64,000 nucleotides of DNA, from assembly GCA_035048485.1 (NCBI GenBank), contig CM068585.1, positions 50,917,186-50,981,185 on the forward strand, read 5' to 3'. The translations under genes were made by a program, and so were the position numbers. Position 1 is the stretch's first letter. Each line of letters begins with the position of its first letter. Below the pieces are notes generated by a model, which did not search any database, was not told the DNA's origin, and worked only from the letters and a program-made list of their open reading frames with translations. Shown piece after piece: positions 51,560 to 64,000 of the stretch. This DNA is from Pteria penguin (lineage: Eukaryota; Mollusca; Bivalvia; Pterioida; Pteriidae).

Positions 51560-51845
51560 TTGGTATATATTTTGTCAAATCAAGTTTAGTCAAAACCCAA
51601 AGTTGGTTAGTTTGTATGGCCAGGCCCCAACATTTCGGTTACCATCTCGCATTCATGAAAGGGGGATCTCAAAATGCACCAGATCTCTATATCGACCATA
51701 TAAGTCAATATATATATTCCACAATATATCCTTGTAAGAATACATGTCGATTCGAGGCAAGAAGCTTCGCTCTCAAGACGAAATATTCGCATTTAGAGCA
51801 CACTCTGGCATACAGTGAGGTACAGTCCTCACATAACATTAGGTT
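51560..51845 (-). pseudogene. Penelope-like RT C-terminal fragment, antisense
   Basis: The minus strand gives LYGRYRDLVHFEIPLS, matching FYGRYRDLVQFQIPFS of the relic at 5.2-6.4 kb, and upstream ECALNANI. Heavily decayed. Confidence 0.65.
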
Positions 51846-52923
51846 AACGTCGCGTTAACGTGACGTTTGCTTTTAAAGGCAGATTTCCAAGTAAACTTTA
51901 TTTCCAGACCGCATTAAAGCGTCTGACTGCCTCGACAACGCGCTTGATGTCTACGCGGTAATTTTCTTTGTTATGTTACATATAAAACCCCTAATGCGTG
52001 GTGTTATTTTAACATTGCAATCAATTCGCATATATCTGACGACAGTCTAGTTGATTTAATTAGTTCCAATTTATTTCCTCTGTCCGTACCACTACATACA
52101 CAGACTTACAAATGAAGGCATGTAAACATGCGACTGGACGTAGGGCACGAGGGAAAAATGAAATTGACGCAAATTTCCTCCCACGTTACTGCGAGGAGCG
52201 GTCGAAGTTCTGGAACGTGTGCTTAGGTCGCTTTCGCTGTAACGTATACGTTTTGAAAGGAAAATATACTGCTATTCAGGAAAGAAGAGTTGGCAATAGT
52301 GAAATCGAAATTGTCACGTTTGTCATAAAGAGAAGTTACTAATGAACCTTCGTCACTAATTGATAGGTTTAGGTATCGAGGTATGACGCAGAAGATGCGC
52401 ACTCAGCTTTATTGTTGTTGTTGTTGTTTTTTTTTTTTCTCTGGATATATAAATGTTGAGGCGATCTTTAAATACAGGGTACTTAATCGACAAATAGTCA
52501 GTCATGTATCTGTATGTAGAGATGAACCGAAATGCTAATTGTTTATTGGCTTTGGAGAACAGAGACTGTATTCATAGGAGTACAAAAATGTCGGCCAGAA
52601 GTGGCGCGCAATTTGTACCCATTCGACTGCGAACAAAACATTTTGTTGTAATGGTTTAGTTATATGTATACAATATTTTGACAAAACTTTTTTGTTTAAA
52701 TGTTTTGATTATAATCCTGGAACCTCACAAATTACGTCTTCTAACTTTTTTCTATAACAATTCTTAACGTTTTAAAAAGATTTTTTGTGCTAAATGGTGA
52801 AATAAAACATGTTTCTTTTTTCACTTACCTTGCTGATTTGTATAAAGAAGTAGAATATGATGTTAAATATTGATGTGCTGTTCAAAGAACAACTCTGGGG
52901 AAAAAGACATTTGATTCCCGCAG
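51846..52923. other. Stretch without a recognisable gene
   Basis: It contains a TTG/T-run (about 52413-52439) and a 76-codon plus-strand frame (52112-52342) rich in Arg/Lys that matches nothing I recognise. Confidence 0.35.
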
Positions 52924-53121
52924 TTGTATCTGAACAATACACAATTATATGATGTTGCAGATGTCACTTTGACCCTCAGTATTATATACAGCGACCAAAC
53001 TGCAACAAGAAAATCAGTAAAACTGATGGATGCTCCCCGAACGGCAGTTATACTTAAAATGCAGGAAATTGAGGACTCAATTCATATAAAATGGATGTTC
53101 CAAGAAGCACAACAAAAATGA
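52924..53121 (+). CDS. Unrecognised short open frame, possible exon
   Basis: 65 codons of balanced composition; the second half reads KLMDAPRTAVILKMQEIE and KWMFQEAQQK before TGA. A possible acceptor (GATGTTGCAG at about 52960) lies inside. It could be a last-exon fragment of a host gene; no family recognised and no partner exon found. Confidence 0.25.
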   Translation: MYLNNTQLYDVADVTLTLSIIYSDQTATRKSVKLMDAPRTAVILKMQEIEDSIHIKWMFQEAQQK

Positions 53122-53249
53122 AGGAAATGAATGACTCAATATAGGAAATCATTGTATTAATTGAAGCCGAATCTAAATGTAACATTTGGATATCCAATTG
53201 AGTCAACTGTAGAACAAGTGATCATATTATATTAAACTAAAATGAGTAA

Positions 53250-53470
53250 GTTTGACCTTGATTATTTATGAAATAAAACATTTTATCGTAACCCTGACCT
53301 TTGAGAAGTGACCTTTTTCCATAAGTTCTTAGCTTAAATAACATGTTCGGTGAAGTATGATCAGATTCTGATGAAAGCTGTAGGAGATATATGTACTTCA
53401 TGGTATATTAAGATATAGTTAATAAGTGACCTTGACCTTTCAGAAATGACCTTGAGTGACAGTGTACCCC
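53250..53470 (+). repeat. AGGTCA-rich dispersed repeat
   Basis: Words such as 'aagtgaccttgacctttc' and 'aatgaccttgagtgac', plus 'gtgaagtatgatcagattctg'; related inversely to 49660-49960. Confidence 0.6.
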
Positions 53471-53749
53471 AATTACCATTCATGTTCCTTTGGAAACTTC
53501 CAATTCTATCAACTTAAAAGAAATAATCTTCGTGTGACAAAACATGTACTTTTGTACTTAAAATAAAGTCACACTTATTGCGATTGCAGTGTGGACCTCG
53601 TAAAGAGTTCCCCGCTGAGGGTTGAGTTTAGTGTTACACACTTTTCCTTCACGTTCTACGACAGTGACACTTTCTAGTCCGTGAATGTCCATTGTGGTAT
53701 ATTTTTGTTAGTGCAACAGTCATGACATTATCATTATCATGGCTGTCAT

Positions 53750-54010
53750 AAGAATAAATCTAAAACATATATACCTTCTAATTTTGTGCACCATATGCGC
53801 ATTTCGACAAATTATGTCTCTTCAGTGATGCTCGTGGCCGAATGATTGGAATTCACATAAGATTTCAATATTCGAAGAGCAGTGTTGAAACTACAATACC
53901 GAAAAGTGAACCAAAGATTCAATCTAAGGACAGAGCTATACATAAGGGAGATACTCCTTAGTTTTAGACAGATTTGCATAATTCATGACGGAAAATTTTT
54001 TAAGTATATA
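53750..54010 (+). repeat. Dispersed repeat family R, copy 4
   Basis: 'tgcaccatatgcgcatttcg', 'gatgctcgtggccgaatg', 'gaagagcagtgttgaaac', 'ctccttagttttaga', ending 'tatgtcagtgcaaaa'. Confidence 0.85.
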
Positions 54011-54526
54011 TGTTATGTCAGTGCAAAATTAGAGAGGCCCAAACTCTTTCCTTAAAACACACGAGATACACTTTTAGATACCTATGAACAATTTACTTGT
54101 ATCACAATATACCAAAGAATACATAAATTACAACGTACGCTTTATGGTTAACAAACTCGGATAAAAACATAGCATTTGTAATTTATTTATACTAATCTAC
54201 TCTATGTACTACAGATTTTACGAAAAAAAAAGATAGAAACATTGATTGTAAATTTGATTATCTCAAATATATACTCTTAAACTTGACGAAGAATGTTTTT
54301 TAATTAGATGAAAATGATGAAATCCAATTGTCCAAGGTCATTTTTCTAAAAACATATACAAGGATTCATATTAATGTAAAAACTTAATAAAAATGGTTAC
54401 TGATAATGATATTTTAAGGAATTTTGATTGTATGACGAAAAATAAGTTCTGTATAAACAAAAAAAAAACCTTTTTACCTAAATCAGGGGCGGATAACTCT
54501 TTAAAAATATGAAAAATATCACATAC

Positions 54527-54620
54527 TTTTTGAGCCGGCTTCGTTGAAGCCGCACTCATTGCAATCACTTTCTTTTCAGGGGTTATAACTTTCACTACCG
54601 ATATAGAGCTTACTACGCCG
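54527..54620 (-). CDS. Candidate single host exon
   Basis: The minus strand has acceptor TTATTTTTCAG, a 94-nt open stretch (SSISVVKVITPEKKV, then IAMSAASTKPAQK) and donor AAAAA|GTATGT. Composition and splice sites look genuine, but no partner exon was established; a stretch around 54795-54870 (LCPENYTIEYSRRC) is a weak upstream candidate. Protein not recognised. Confidence 0.3.
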
Positions 54621-54639
54621 CTGAAAAATAAAGCGCCTA

Positions 54640-56555
54640 AAAATTACTGATGTTGTCTTAAAAATTCTTGATCAGCACAATGTACCTTTAGCTCAGTTAA
54701 TTTAAGCTAAACATAAACTAGTTTCAATAACTCGAAAAAGGAGTTGCAATGATGTTTTCAAATTTCGCGTAATAATATATAGTTGTGACTACTTTACGAT
54801 GTGTTTACCACCGACACCGTCGGCTGTACTCGATTGTGTAATTCTCCGGACAAAGCATTTGTCTTGATCTTGTATCGCTTGTTTTTATCGAGATATTTCA
54901 ATTAAAGTTTTCCCCAACATGTTCTGGATCTTTAGTTCTTTTTCACGTATATGACAAATTTAAAGATCGATCTTCCCGCATTTCCTCTGATAATGAAAAT
55001 GCAATATAAATATTTATGTAAATGTTGTATGTTTCTAAATATAAATGATGTTAAAACATTATGAGAATCGTGAATAAGATGGTTATTCAATGTCCCATTT
55101 GAAGGAATGTCGTTCCTTGGCTCAGCTTCGACTCGTGACAACAATGCAGTAAAACTGAACAATGAAGTTGTCGATTGCACGTTCATTTCGGATACAAGCA
55201 ATTGCAAACTCTTTGCCGTAAGATAGTATTAAGAGAGCAAATTTTATTAGCATTTTGTACATAGGTATAATGACGATGTAGTTGCAACAACCCCCCCCCC
55301 CCCTGGCTAAAACAAAAAGTATTCCTTAAATATGAGTAGCTTATCTCCCCTCCCCCATCATCTTCCTTTCGCAAAGTTATCTAAACTTATCTGCAATTAA
55401 AATGTTAGTCTGAAGCTGGAAACATGGGGATCAGTGTAAACTAAGTGATGAAATGATGGGTTTTTTTTATCGCACAATATTTAAGTCTTGGTATTTATTA
55501 CACTGAAATGTGTATTTCTGTACATAATTATATACGTGGAAGTCGCCGAGTTAAAGTAAACTGGTGTAAAAGCGTACAGTGTTAATACAAGAGCTACAAA
55601 ATTACAATAATCTATACGAAATCGTCAAATGTTAAATTAATGTAAATACCAATAATTATCAAATCGAATGTAAAATTCGTTCATGGTAAGTGTTAACCTA
55701 CTCCCCCACGCCATGCTTAAAATTTATGTATCATGAATGATGAAATGAAACTTGTAAGAAATAAAACTTTGTAAATAATAGCTACGAGGTAATTTTTTTC
55801 ACAAATGGTATAATCATAATTACTTCTATATACATTGTTTTGGTTATGTGTTCTCTCATTTGAGAACTTTATAATGCACGATTGTTTACTATGTATATCG
55901 ATGTAATCTAATGACTCGTGAAAACAATATGGCGGACCGTTGTTTTGGCAAAGAGAATACCGCTATCTTTTTTATTTTTGGATGGTTTGTAGTCATTTCT
56001 AGGTATATTTTTATAAAAAAGGTATCAAATGAATCGGAGGAAACATACTTATCCATATTTAGGCCGGTAGAAATAAATTAAAAACTGAAAGCTATAAATT
56101 TCAAAAAACCCTATGTGTGCCCGCGTCGCCCATTGTTTTCGCTTCAGCGATCAGTTGTTTACAGGTAATGGACATATTTACCTGAAAACCTCAATTCACT
56201 GGATTTGATACAACCGTCACCCCGACCAACGCCAGTGAACATATCGCATTTATGCTCATTGATTCTAAGCGCTTCGTCAATTATAAGGCAAAATAAACAT
56301 CTCGCTGTACCGCCGCAGTATTGTTAGATATTTTGTTGATTTTAGCTTTGTTCAAATTGCTGTAATTTCTTTATTTCTACCCCAGATGAGACGAAATTTA
56401 AGAAATAAGAAGGAAACAAAATGAATATGAAATGATTTTGATTTACATGTTAAAAATATTTCTCGATAAATTATTGATGTGAAAATTGCGAAAAACGCAT
56501 TTTGATGAATTTGAACTTAGTCATTTGCGATGTGCCTCACTAAACAAAAAAGCAT
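54640..56555. other. Gene-poor stretch
   Basis: A 91-codon minus-strand frame (54932-55207) is present without recognisable features. A YY1-type 'aatatggcgg' lies at about 55928. C-runs lie at about 55291-55302. No gene recognised. Confidence 0.35.
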
Positions 56556-56559
56556 AAAA

Positions 56560-56882
56560 ACTAGACTTATGACGCCCTCGCGAACAATCGGTCTACCAGC
56601 AGCGACACTGGTCTAGTGGTTATGAAAATTATAAGACAGATATACCTTCTTATTCTGCGCACCAGATGCGTATTTCGACAAAATATGTATGGTCAGTGAT
56701 GCTCGTGGCCGAATGATTGGAATTCACATATAAATATTTGAAAAGCAGTATTAAAACCAAACTGACCGAAAAAGAGAACCAAATAATCAATTTCAGGACA
56801 GAGTGATTTGCATAATTTCATGACGGACAATTTTAAGTATATGTCTCATGTCAGTACAAAAGCACTGAAAATATCAAGTTTT
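56560..56882 (+). repeat. Dispersed repeat family R, copy 5 (full length)
   Basis: Begins 'aaactagacttatgacgccc', includes 'gacactggtctagtggttat', 'caccagatgcgtatttcgac', 'gatgctcgtggccgaatg' and ends 'gtcagtacaaaagcactgaaa'. About 320 bp. Confidence 0.85.
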
Positions 56883-57044
56883 TATACATATACATCTTAC
56901 CAAGTTCTCAATGATTATCATACAATTAGTCAATGTACATGTTATAAATCAGGTTGCCTTTGCCTACTGTGAGTTAATATGTACCATTTACATGTTAAAA
57001 TGCGATAACAATGCCCGGCGCAACTTACAAAATAAAGGGATACA

Positions 57045-57087
57045 ATGAAGGAGCTGATTTTATGTACCATTCTCCTTTCATTTCAAG
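57045..57087 (+). CDS. Candidate signal-peptide exon
   Basis: ATG 57045 opens MKELILCTILLSFQ and reaches a donor CAAG|GTGATG in phase 1, typical of signal-peptide exons. It lies just upstream of the duplicated locus and may be its first exon. Short, so chance cannot be excluded. Confidence 0.35.
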
Positions 57088-57139
57088 GTGATGTTTCCTA
57101 GAGTGATTTAGATCACAGTTTTTAAACTTCGTCACATTG

Positions 57140-58720
57140 CAGCAATTAACGTCCGTATTCCTTACACATATTGTTTCGAAGTGTATCCATTGGTTGAATT
57201 TAATCTATATTCAAGACTCATTTTGTGATAAATATATTTATTTCTGGATTTTTCATAATTTATAAGGACATACTGCCTATTAAGGATAAGAAGTTTAAAC
57301 GTGTATCCGATACTGTGCCGACTATAGGCATTAAACGTTTAGTAAATCGTCAAAAGTTTACACGATGCTGCCTAGAATTACCTTGCTTGTATATGTGGCA
57401 CTGTTATAAGGCTGTGTCCGTATCTCGAGTCTCACACAGTTAACACACTTATAATTTGACGAAGAAATTTAAAAAATGCGAAACAGATCATGAAGCGAAT
57501 CCGACACCTGGGGTTCCTTTACTTATTAAAAAAGAGCGCAAATTGAGAGACCATGAAAATACTCCACAAACTTCTTCACTTCCCGATTTACCTACTCTAC
57601 CAACAGGCAAATGGCAGATTACTAGAACAAGTGAGATTTCTTGTGTTTGTCTTATAATGATGCTGGGCACATACGATCTTTGTGTAAGTTTTCTATGTTC
57701 AAATCCTCAACCTTAGGAAACCACAATAGTGTGTAAGATTGGAGGTGTTAAGAAATATTTCATGAACGAGTACTTTAACTGATAAGGGCTTAAGGATTTA
57801 TTAAGATATAATAACTCAATAGAGAAGCGGGTCGATTAAATGGCACGGTGTCGGTTATTGCTTTCCGTTCAAACGTTTAACGATTTTGGAAAACGTCATA
57901 GCCTTACTGTCTATCTTAATTATTTAAGAGTTTCATTGTATTAACCTGGATCCGTATAGATAACAAAGGTAATTTTAACAATTTAAACGTGATTACTCAA
58001 GAAGTCGGGTGCATTGATACATGAAAAATGAAGATCAGGTAAATACACAGATGCATGCAGAATGACGTACCAGCTCTTGTCCAATGCATGATCATTAAGT
58101 TATTTAAAATGAATTAGAAAGCAACATCACATCCAAACTTTGTGTATGTTTACCGATTGGCAACAGTATCGAGTGTGCTTTGATTAAATAGTGTGCATCA
58201 AACACACTCCTGTTGATTCTTTCTATGCAGGTCTTGGTGGCGTTAAATCCCCAGTTTTGCCATGAAGCATAGCCTAATCAAAAGTTGCTTTCGGGCATCA
58301 AGCAAATGCAATTTTGTTGTTTTATATGCCATTTTTAAAACAACAAAGATCAACTGCAGCAACAATTAACAAGAAATGGTATACGCCTACTGATGATCTT
58401 TGAAGGCATGACCACGTCAATGCAAATGCCAAATGGTGCCGCCCGGATTAATATGTTATTCATCAGCTTGTTTCTTATTCAATTTACGCATCAACAGTTG
58501 ATTTCCAAGTCATTACTAGACAATATAAATAATATTTGGGAGAAACAGAGAATTATCCGTCGACATCAGATTCAAAACAAAGATAAATGTAGAAGTAGAT
58601 GTAATCGGAAGTAATAGAAATCGGAGAATATCAATATTGTTAGGTTTTCTAATTGTGTTAATTTATCTAATGCCAGTTAGTAGTTCTCGATGATTATAGA
58701 ATGTAACTTTAGAAAATACT
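57140..58720 (+). repeat. Duplicated-locus block B, first part
   Basis: Paralogue of 1340-2900, 4127-4200 and 6720-6975. An 86-codon frame at 57456-57716 (TKKFKKCETDHEANPTPGVP) stays open here and is broken in the other copy. Ends at AATACT (58715-58720), the left edge of an RT insertion. Confidence 0.7.
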
Positions 58721-59093
58721 GTAACGTGGACGAACCGACAGGCCCATAATTTTTTGTCACTTAATTTGAATCGGGATTATGCCATGTTTTTCTTTAATAT
58801 ATCCATCATTGATTCCATAGATAAATCCACAGAACCTATATCCCTTGTTGAATAAAAACACAAGCAAAGTTAACTACTTATTAACACTATGGTGATAAAC
58901 ATGAAGAGTATATACGCGATGATGAAACAATGTTAATCCAACACAAATACAAGTTCCAATTTCAAGATGTAATAATTACGCATTTCCATAACAGGGAAAG
59001 TCAAGAGTGTCTACAGAAAATTAAGACTGCGTATAGAAAATCAAGAGTGTCGTGAAAGTAAGATCACGGTATTTATATGCTAAAGAATCTCCT

Positions 59094-59216
59094 CCTCCCG
59101 TTACCTAGCAACAATACAAATATTTACGACGAAATGAAATCTCTTCCTCCCGTTACCTAGCAACAATACAAATATATACGATGAAATGAAATCTCTTCGT
59201 CCCGTAACCAAGCAAC
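59094..59216. repeat. 52-bp tandem repeat, about 2.4 copies
   Basis: Units start at 59094, 59146 and 59198 ('cctcccgttacctagcaac', then 'aatgaaatctctt'). Confidence 0.9.
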
Positions 59217-59329
59217 ACACTATGAATCTAAATCAATAAAGAGGAGTGAAAACTTAGTTATAAAACAAATCTATATATAGAAACTACCGATAGTAAATCA
59301 GAAATTGATGCTTAAGATCAACAATAAAA

Positions 59330-60360
59330 CAATTTAAAAACGTGTTATCAGAAATTAAATCTGGCCTTCATAGATATTGCGAAACAGTATATTCCAGAAG
59401 TGGAATTAATCAAATGTGGATCCTTAGAAATTCAAAAGAGTTGTTAGAAAATCTAAAGACAAAAAGTTTTACTAAAATTCACTCTATCAAGTCTTTTGAC
59501 TTTTCAACTCTTTACACAACGATCCCTCATCAGAAATTAAAAGACAGATTAGCGAAAATTATTCAAAATGCATTTACTAGTAAAAACGGAAACCGCAAAT
59601 TCAAATATATAGTAATAGGCAACGATAAAACTTACTTTGTTAGGGAAAATTCTGATTCCAAAAATAAATACACTGAAACAGCTGTCATCCAGATGTTGAA
59701 CTTTCTTATCGATAACATTTTTGTGGTGTTTGGAGGTAAGGTTTTTCAACAAATTGTCGGCATTCAAAGGGCACTAACTGTGCTCCGCTTCTGGCTGACA
59801 TATTCCTTTACTCATACGAAGCTGAATTCATTCAGTCTTTGCTTTCGCAAGGAAAAAAACAATTGGCTCTTGGCTTCAATTTTACTTACAGATATATAGA
59901 TGACTTGCTTTCAACTAATAATCCTTCATTCGCGGATTACCTTCGCATCATCTATCCAAGTGAACTTGAGGTCAAAGAAACCACAGAAAGTAGTAATTCT
60001 ACTTCGTATTTAGATATTATGTTGTCTTTCGACATTAATGGTCAATTGAACACCTCACTCTATGACAAACGTGACGATTTCAATTTCGCTATCACAAACG
60101 TTCCTTTCATAAGTAGCAACATTCCATCATCGCCCGCATACGGCGTATTCATATCTCAGTTAATACGTTATTCCAGAGCATGTTCAAATTACAGTGACTT
60201 TGTTCTGAGGGCTAGGCGACTTTCAGTGAAGCTGCTCAACCAGGGTTATATATGTGCTAGACTAGCAACATCACTGAGGAAATTCTATGGTCGTTACGAG
60301 ACTCTTATTACTCCATATGATATCTCGTTATCCAGACTTTTAAATGATATTCTGGACTGA
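59330..60360 (+). pseudogene. Penelope-like reverse transcriptase, copy B (one frameshift)
   Basis: 5'-truncated at about 59330. 59342-59770 reads YSRSGINQMWILRNSKELL, SFDFSTLYTTIPHQKL and FVVFGGKVFQ. A one-base deletion near 59768, in the 'G-I-P-M-G-T' motif, shifts to the frame 59839-60360. That frame has the catalytic FTYRYIDDLLSTNNPSF, STSYLDIML, YDKRDDF, and thumb LRKFYGRYETLI, ending at TGA 60358-60360. The only obvious break is the single deletion. No GIY-YIG nuclease is visible downstream. Confidence 0.8.
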
Positions 60361-60715
60361 GACAGATTCCGATCATTTTACACAGATTTGACACCTTCTA
60401 TACTAGAAGGTTACCTACTTCGACTTCTCCATATATAAATACATATGGAATTTACACGATCTGACTCTTTCTACTAGGTATATGTGACGGGTGTTGCTAG
60501 CAAACAGGAGATGCTCACTCTCCCCGGGCACCTGATCTCACTACATCACAGGGGTTCACATATGCTCTTCAAGTAGACATATTTTGTTATTTTCCATTTG
60601 TTTTTCATTTTCACTGATTTTGTATGTCCTCTGGTTTTATGATTTTTGGACTTGTGCTTTGGATTTATCCATCATCTCTACAATACTATCTGCAATGTTA
60701 ATATCAAAGATAACC

Positions 60716-60809
60716 ATGACGGTAAAATTTACTAGAGTTGGAAATACGGTAGGAGCACAGGTCCCGAAAACCAGGTCACGTGACGAAGCAACCCTGGGTG
60801 GAGATATGG
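60716..60809 (+). pseudogene. Candidate host exon (penultimate exon of duplicated gene), copy B
   Basis: Same frame as 7013-7106 (MTVKFTRVGNTVGA, TRSRDEATLG). The donor is damaged: 'atatggttaaat' where copy A has 'atatgggtaagt'. Confidence 0.45.
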
Positions 60810-60899
60810 TTAAATCTCAATACATATCGCTATATTTAATAAATAAAAAAAATAAATAAAAAGTAGGAGTTACTTCAATTATTCCTTATATCTTTTGAC

Positions 60900-63054
<2,155 letters not shown>

Positions 63055-63065
63055 GGATATATATA

Positions 63066-64000
63066 CGGTCAAACCTCGTTATCTCGAAGTCGGAGGGACC
63101 GTGGAAAATACTTCGAGATATCCGTAGTTCGAGATATCCAAATTTCTAGGTTAGGATCACAAATCTTGCAGTTGTTAATGTACGCCGATTCATTTGACAT
63201 TTGTGATTATTATAGTAGAGGTATGAGATATACATGTATACGTATTTATCAATAAATATGTATGAAGATGTGCATATTGTATTGTTCCTAAATAAATAAT
63301 CTTAATATCTTCATACCTTTTATAGTTTTATAAAAAATATATAGAGAATATACTCCAAAAGTGAAAACGTCATGTTTCCTTTTCAGTAACATCGTAATTT
63401 AATCCAATACTGGATATAACTATCCTATACTATACCTAAAACCGAGGACTTGCTAACACGTAAGACAAGATAAAGACATACGTGATAATTTGATTTAATT
63501 ACCATTGCTTTGCATAAAAATACATCGACATACACACGGATTGGAAATAGTAATAATTAATGAACAGTGTAAAGAAATTTCTTTAAACGCAGGTATGAAA
63601 AAGCACCAATTACAGTTAATGTTAATTATCTAATTTTGTGCCGAGTTTAATAAGCTATCATCATTTATTAGTATTTGGTATAAATAACAGGGTACGCACG
63701 GACGCGATCGATTATGTAATTACTGCGGCTTTGTACACTGACACGGTCAATCGATCACACCACGCGAGCGACCTATCATTTAGGGTAAACAGCGCGGGGT
63801 ATATTGTCAATAAGAAGCCAGCTTTGAGATAACCCGGGTAAATAAGGACTTCGGGACTTGAAAATGTATTCGACATATCAGTGTTCAACACATCCGGGGT
63901 GAATTTAATCATAATATGAAGGATTGTTTTCGGGACCGACGTTCGACTTCGAGATATCCTGGGTATTCGAGATATCAGTATCAGTGTTCAATATATCGAA
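63066..64000. mobile_element. One end of a pogo/Tigger-like DNA transposon or derived MITE
   Basis: It begins next to the (AT)n with CGGTCAAACCTCGTTATCTC, the style of pogo/Tigger terminal repeats. Subterminal TTCGAGATATCC motifs recur near 63110-63140 and 63945-63980, and 'tattcgacatatcagtgttc' recurs with variation near 63870 and 63970. No transposase frame is visible; the other end lies beyond the window. Confidence 0.5.

Larger units (their letters stand above)
58721..60681 (+). mobile_element. Penelope-like RT element, 1.96-kb insertion in block B
   Basis: The other copy of the locus lacks this insert at the matching point (6975/6985). The 6-bp word AATACT occurs on both sides (58715-58720 and 60682-60687). 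It contains a 5' non-coding segment, a 52-bp tandem repeat, an RT coding region and a tail ('gacgggtgttgctagc', 'gggcacctgat'). Confidence 0.65.

Overview
This is animal nuclear DNA, AT-rich, intron-bearing and dominated by transposable elements. The repeat content fits a bivalve mollusc: an I/Nimb-type LINE with RNase H, a tRNA-derived SINE, SGNH-hydrolase/CCHC repeat genes, Penelope-like reverse transcriptase (RT) relics, AGGTCA-rich tandem repeats and a dispersed repeat with a 'gtgatgctcgtggcc' core. Species assignment is inference from recalled repeat families.

Left part (1-30 kb): a broken SGNH-hydrolase gene; one copy of a duplicated locus (1.3-7.15 kb) holding an AGGTCA tandem array and a Penelope-like RT relic; a broken member of an unnamed multi-copy protein family (8.85-18.4 kb) split by a 6.9-kb Ty3/Gypsy element at 10584-17494 whose two LTRs, primer-binding site and polypurine tract are all visible; another RT relic (18.6-19.6 kb); a THAP-domain fragment (20.5 kb); and the second half of the duplicated locus (21.5-29.7 kb), interrupted by a LINE with a 13-bp target-site duplication. 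The unfilled form of that site is present at 61.75 kb.

Middle part (30-48 kb): the most interesting region. Seven exons between 31736 and 47399 on the + strand join with fully consistent splice phases into a gene of about 264 codons: signal peptide, eight-cysteine ectodomain, one membrane helix and a cytoplasmic tail with a YEEI motif. Its third intron holds a 9.66-kb DNA transposon (35527-45190) with inverted termini. That transposon carries three genes: a THAP/DDE transposase, a SWIM-YqaJ nuclease (together an ISL2EU-like pair) and a two-exon Crypton-type tyrosine recombinase. The recombinase gene is bracketed by palindromic 28-bp direct repeats that differ only in their central 5 bases, as tyrosine-recombinase core sites can. 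All three genes carry frameshifts or stops, so this copy looks decayed.

Right part (48-64 kb): more RT relics, a 258-bp SINE with a perfect 12-bp target duplication, copies of the dispersed repeat, the second copy of the duplicated locus (57.1-62.95 kb, with its own RT insertion), an (AT)n tract, and one end of a pogo/Tigger-like element that runs off the window.

No rRNA genes, functional tRNA genes or CRISPR arrays were seen. Most genes here belong to mobile elements. The membrane-protein gene is the one convincing, apparently intact host gene.
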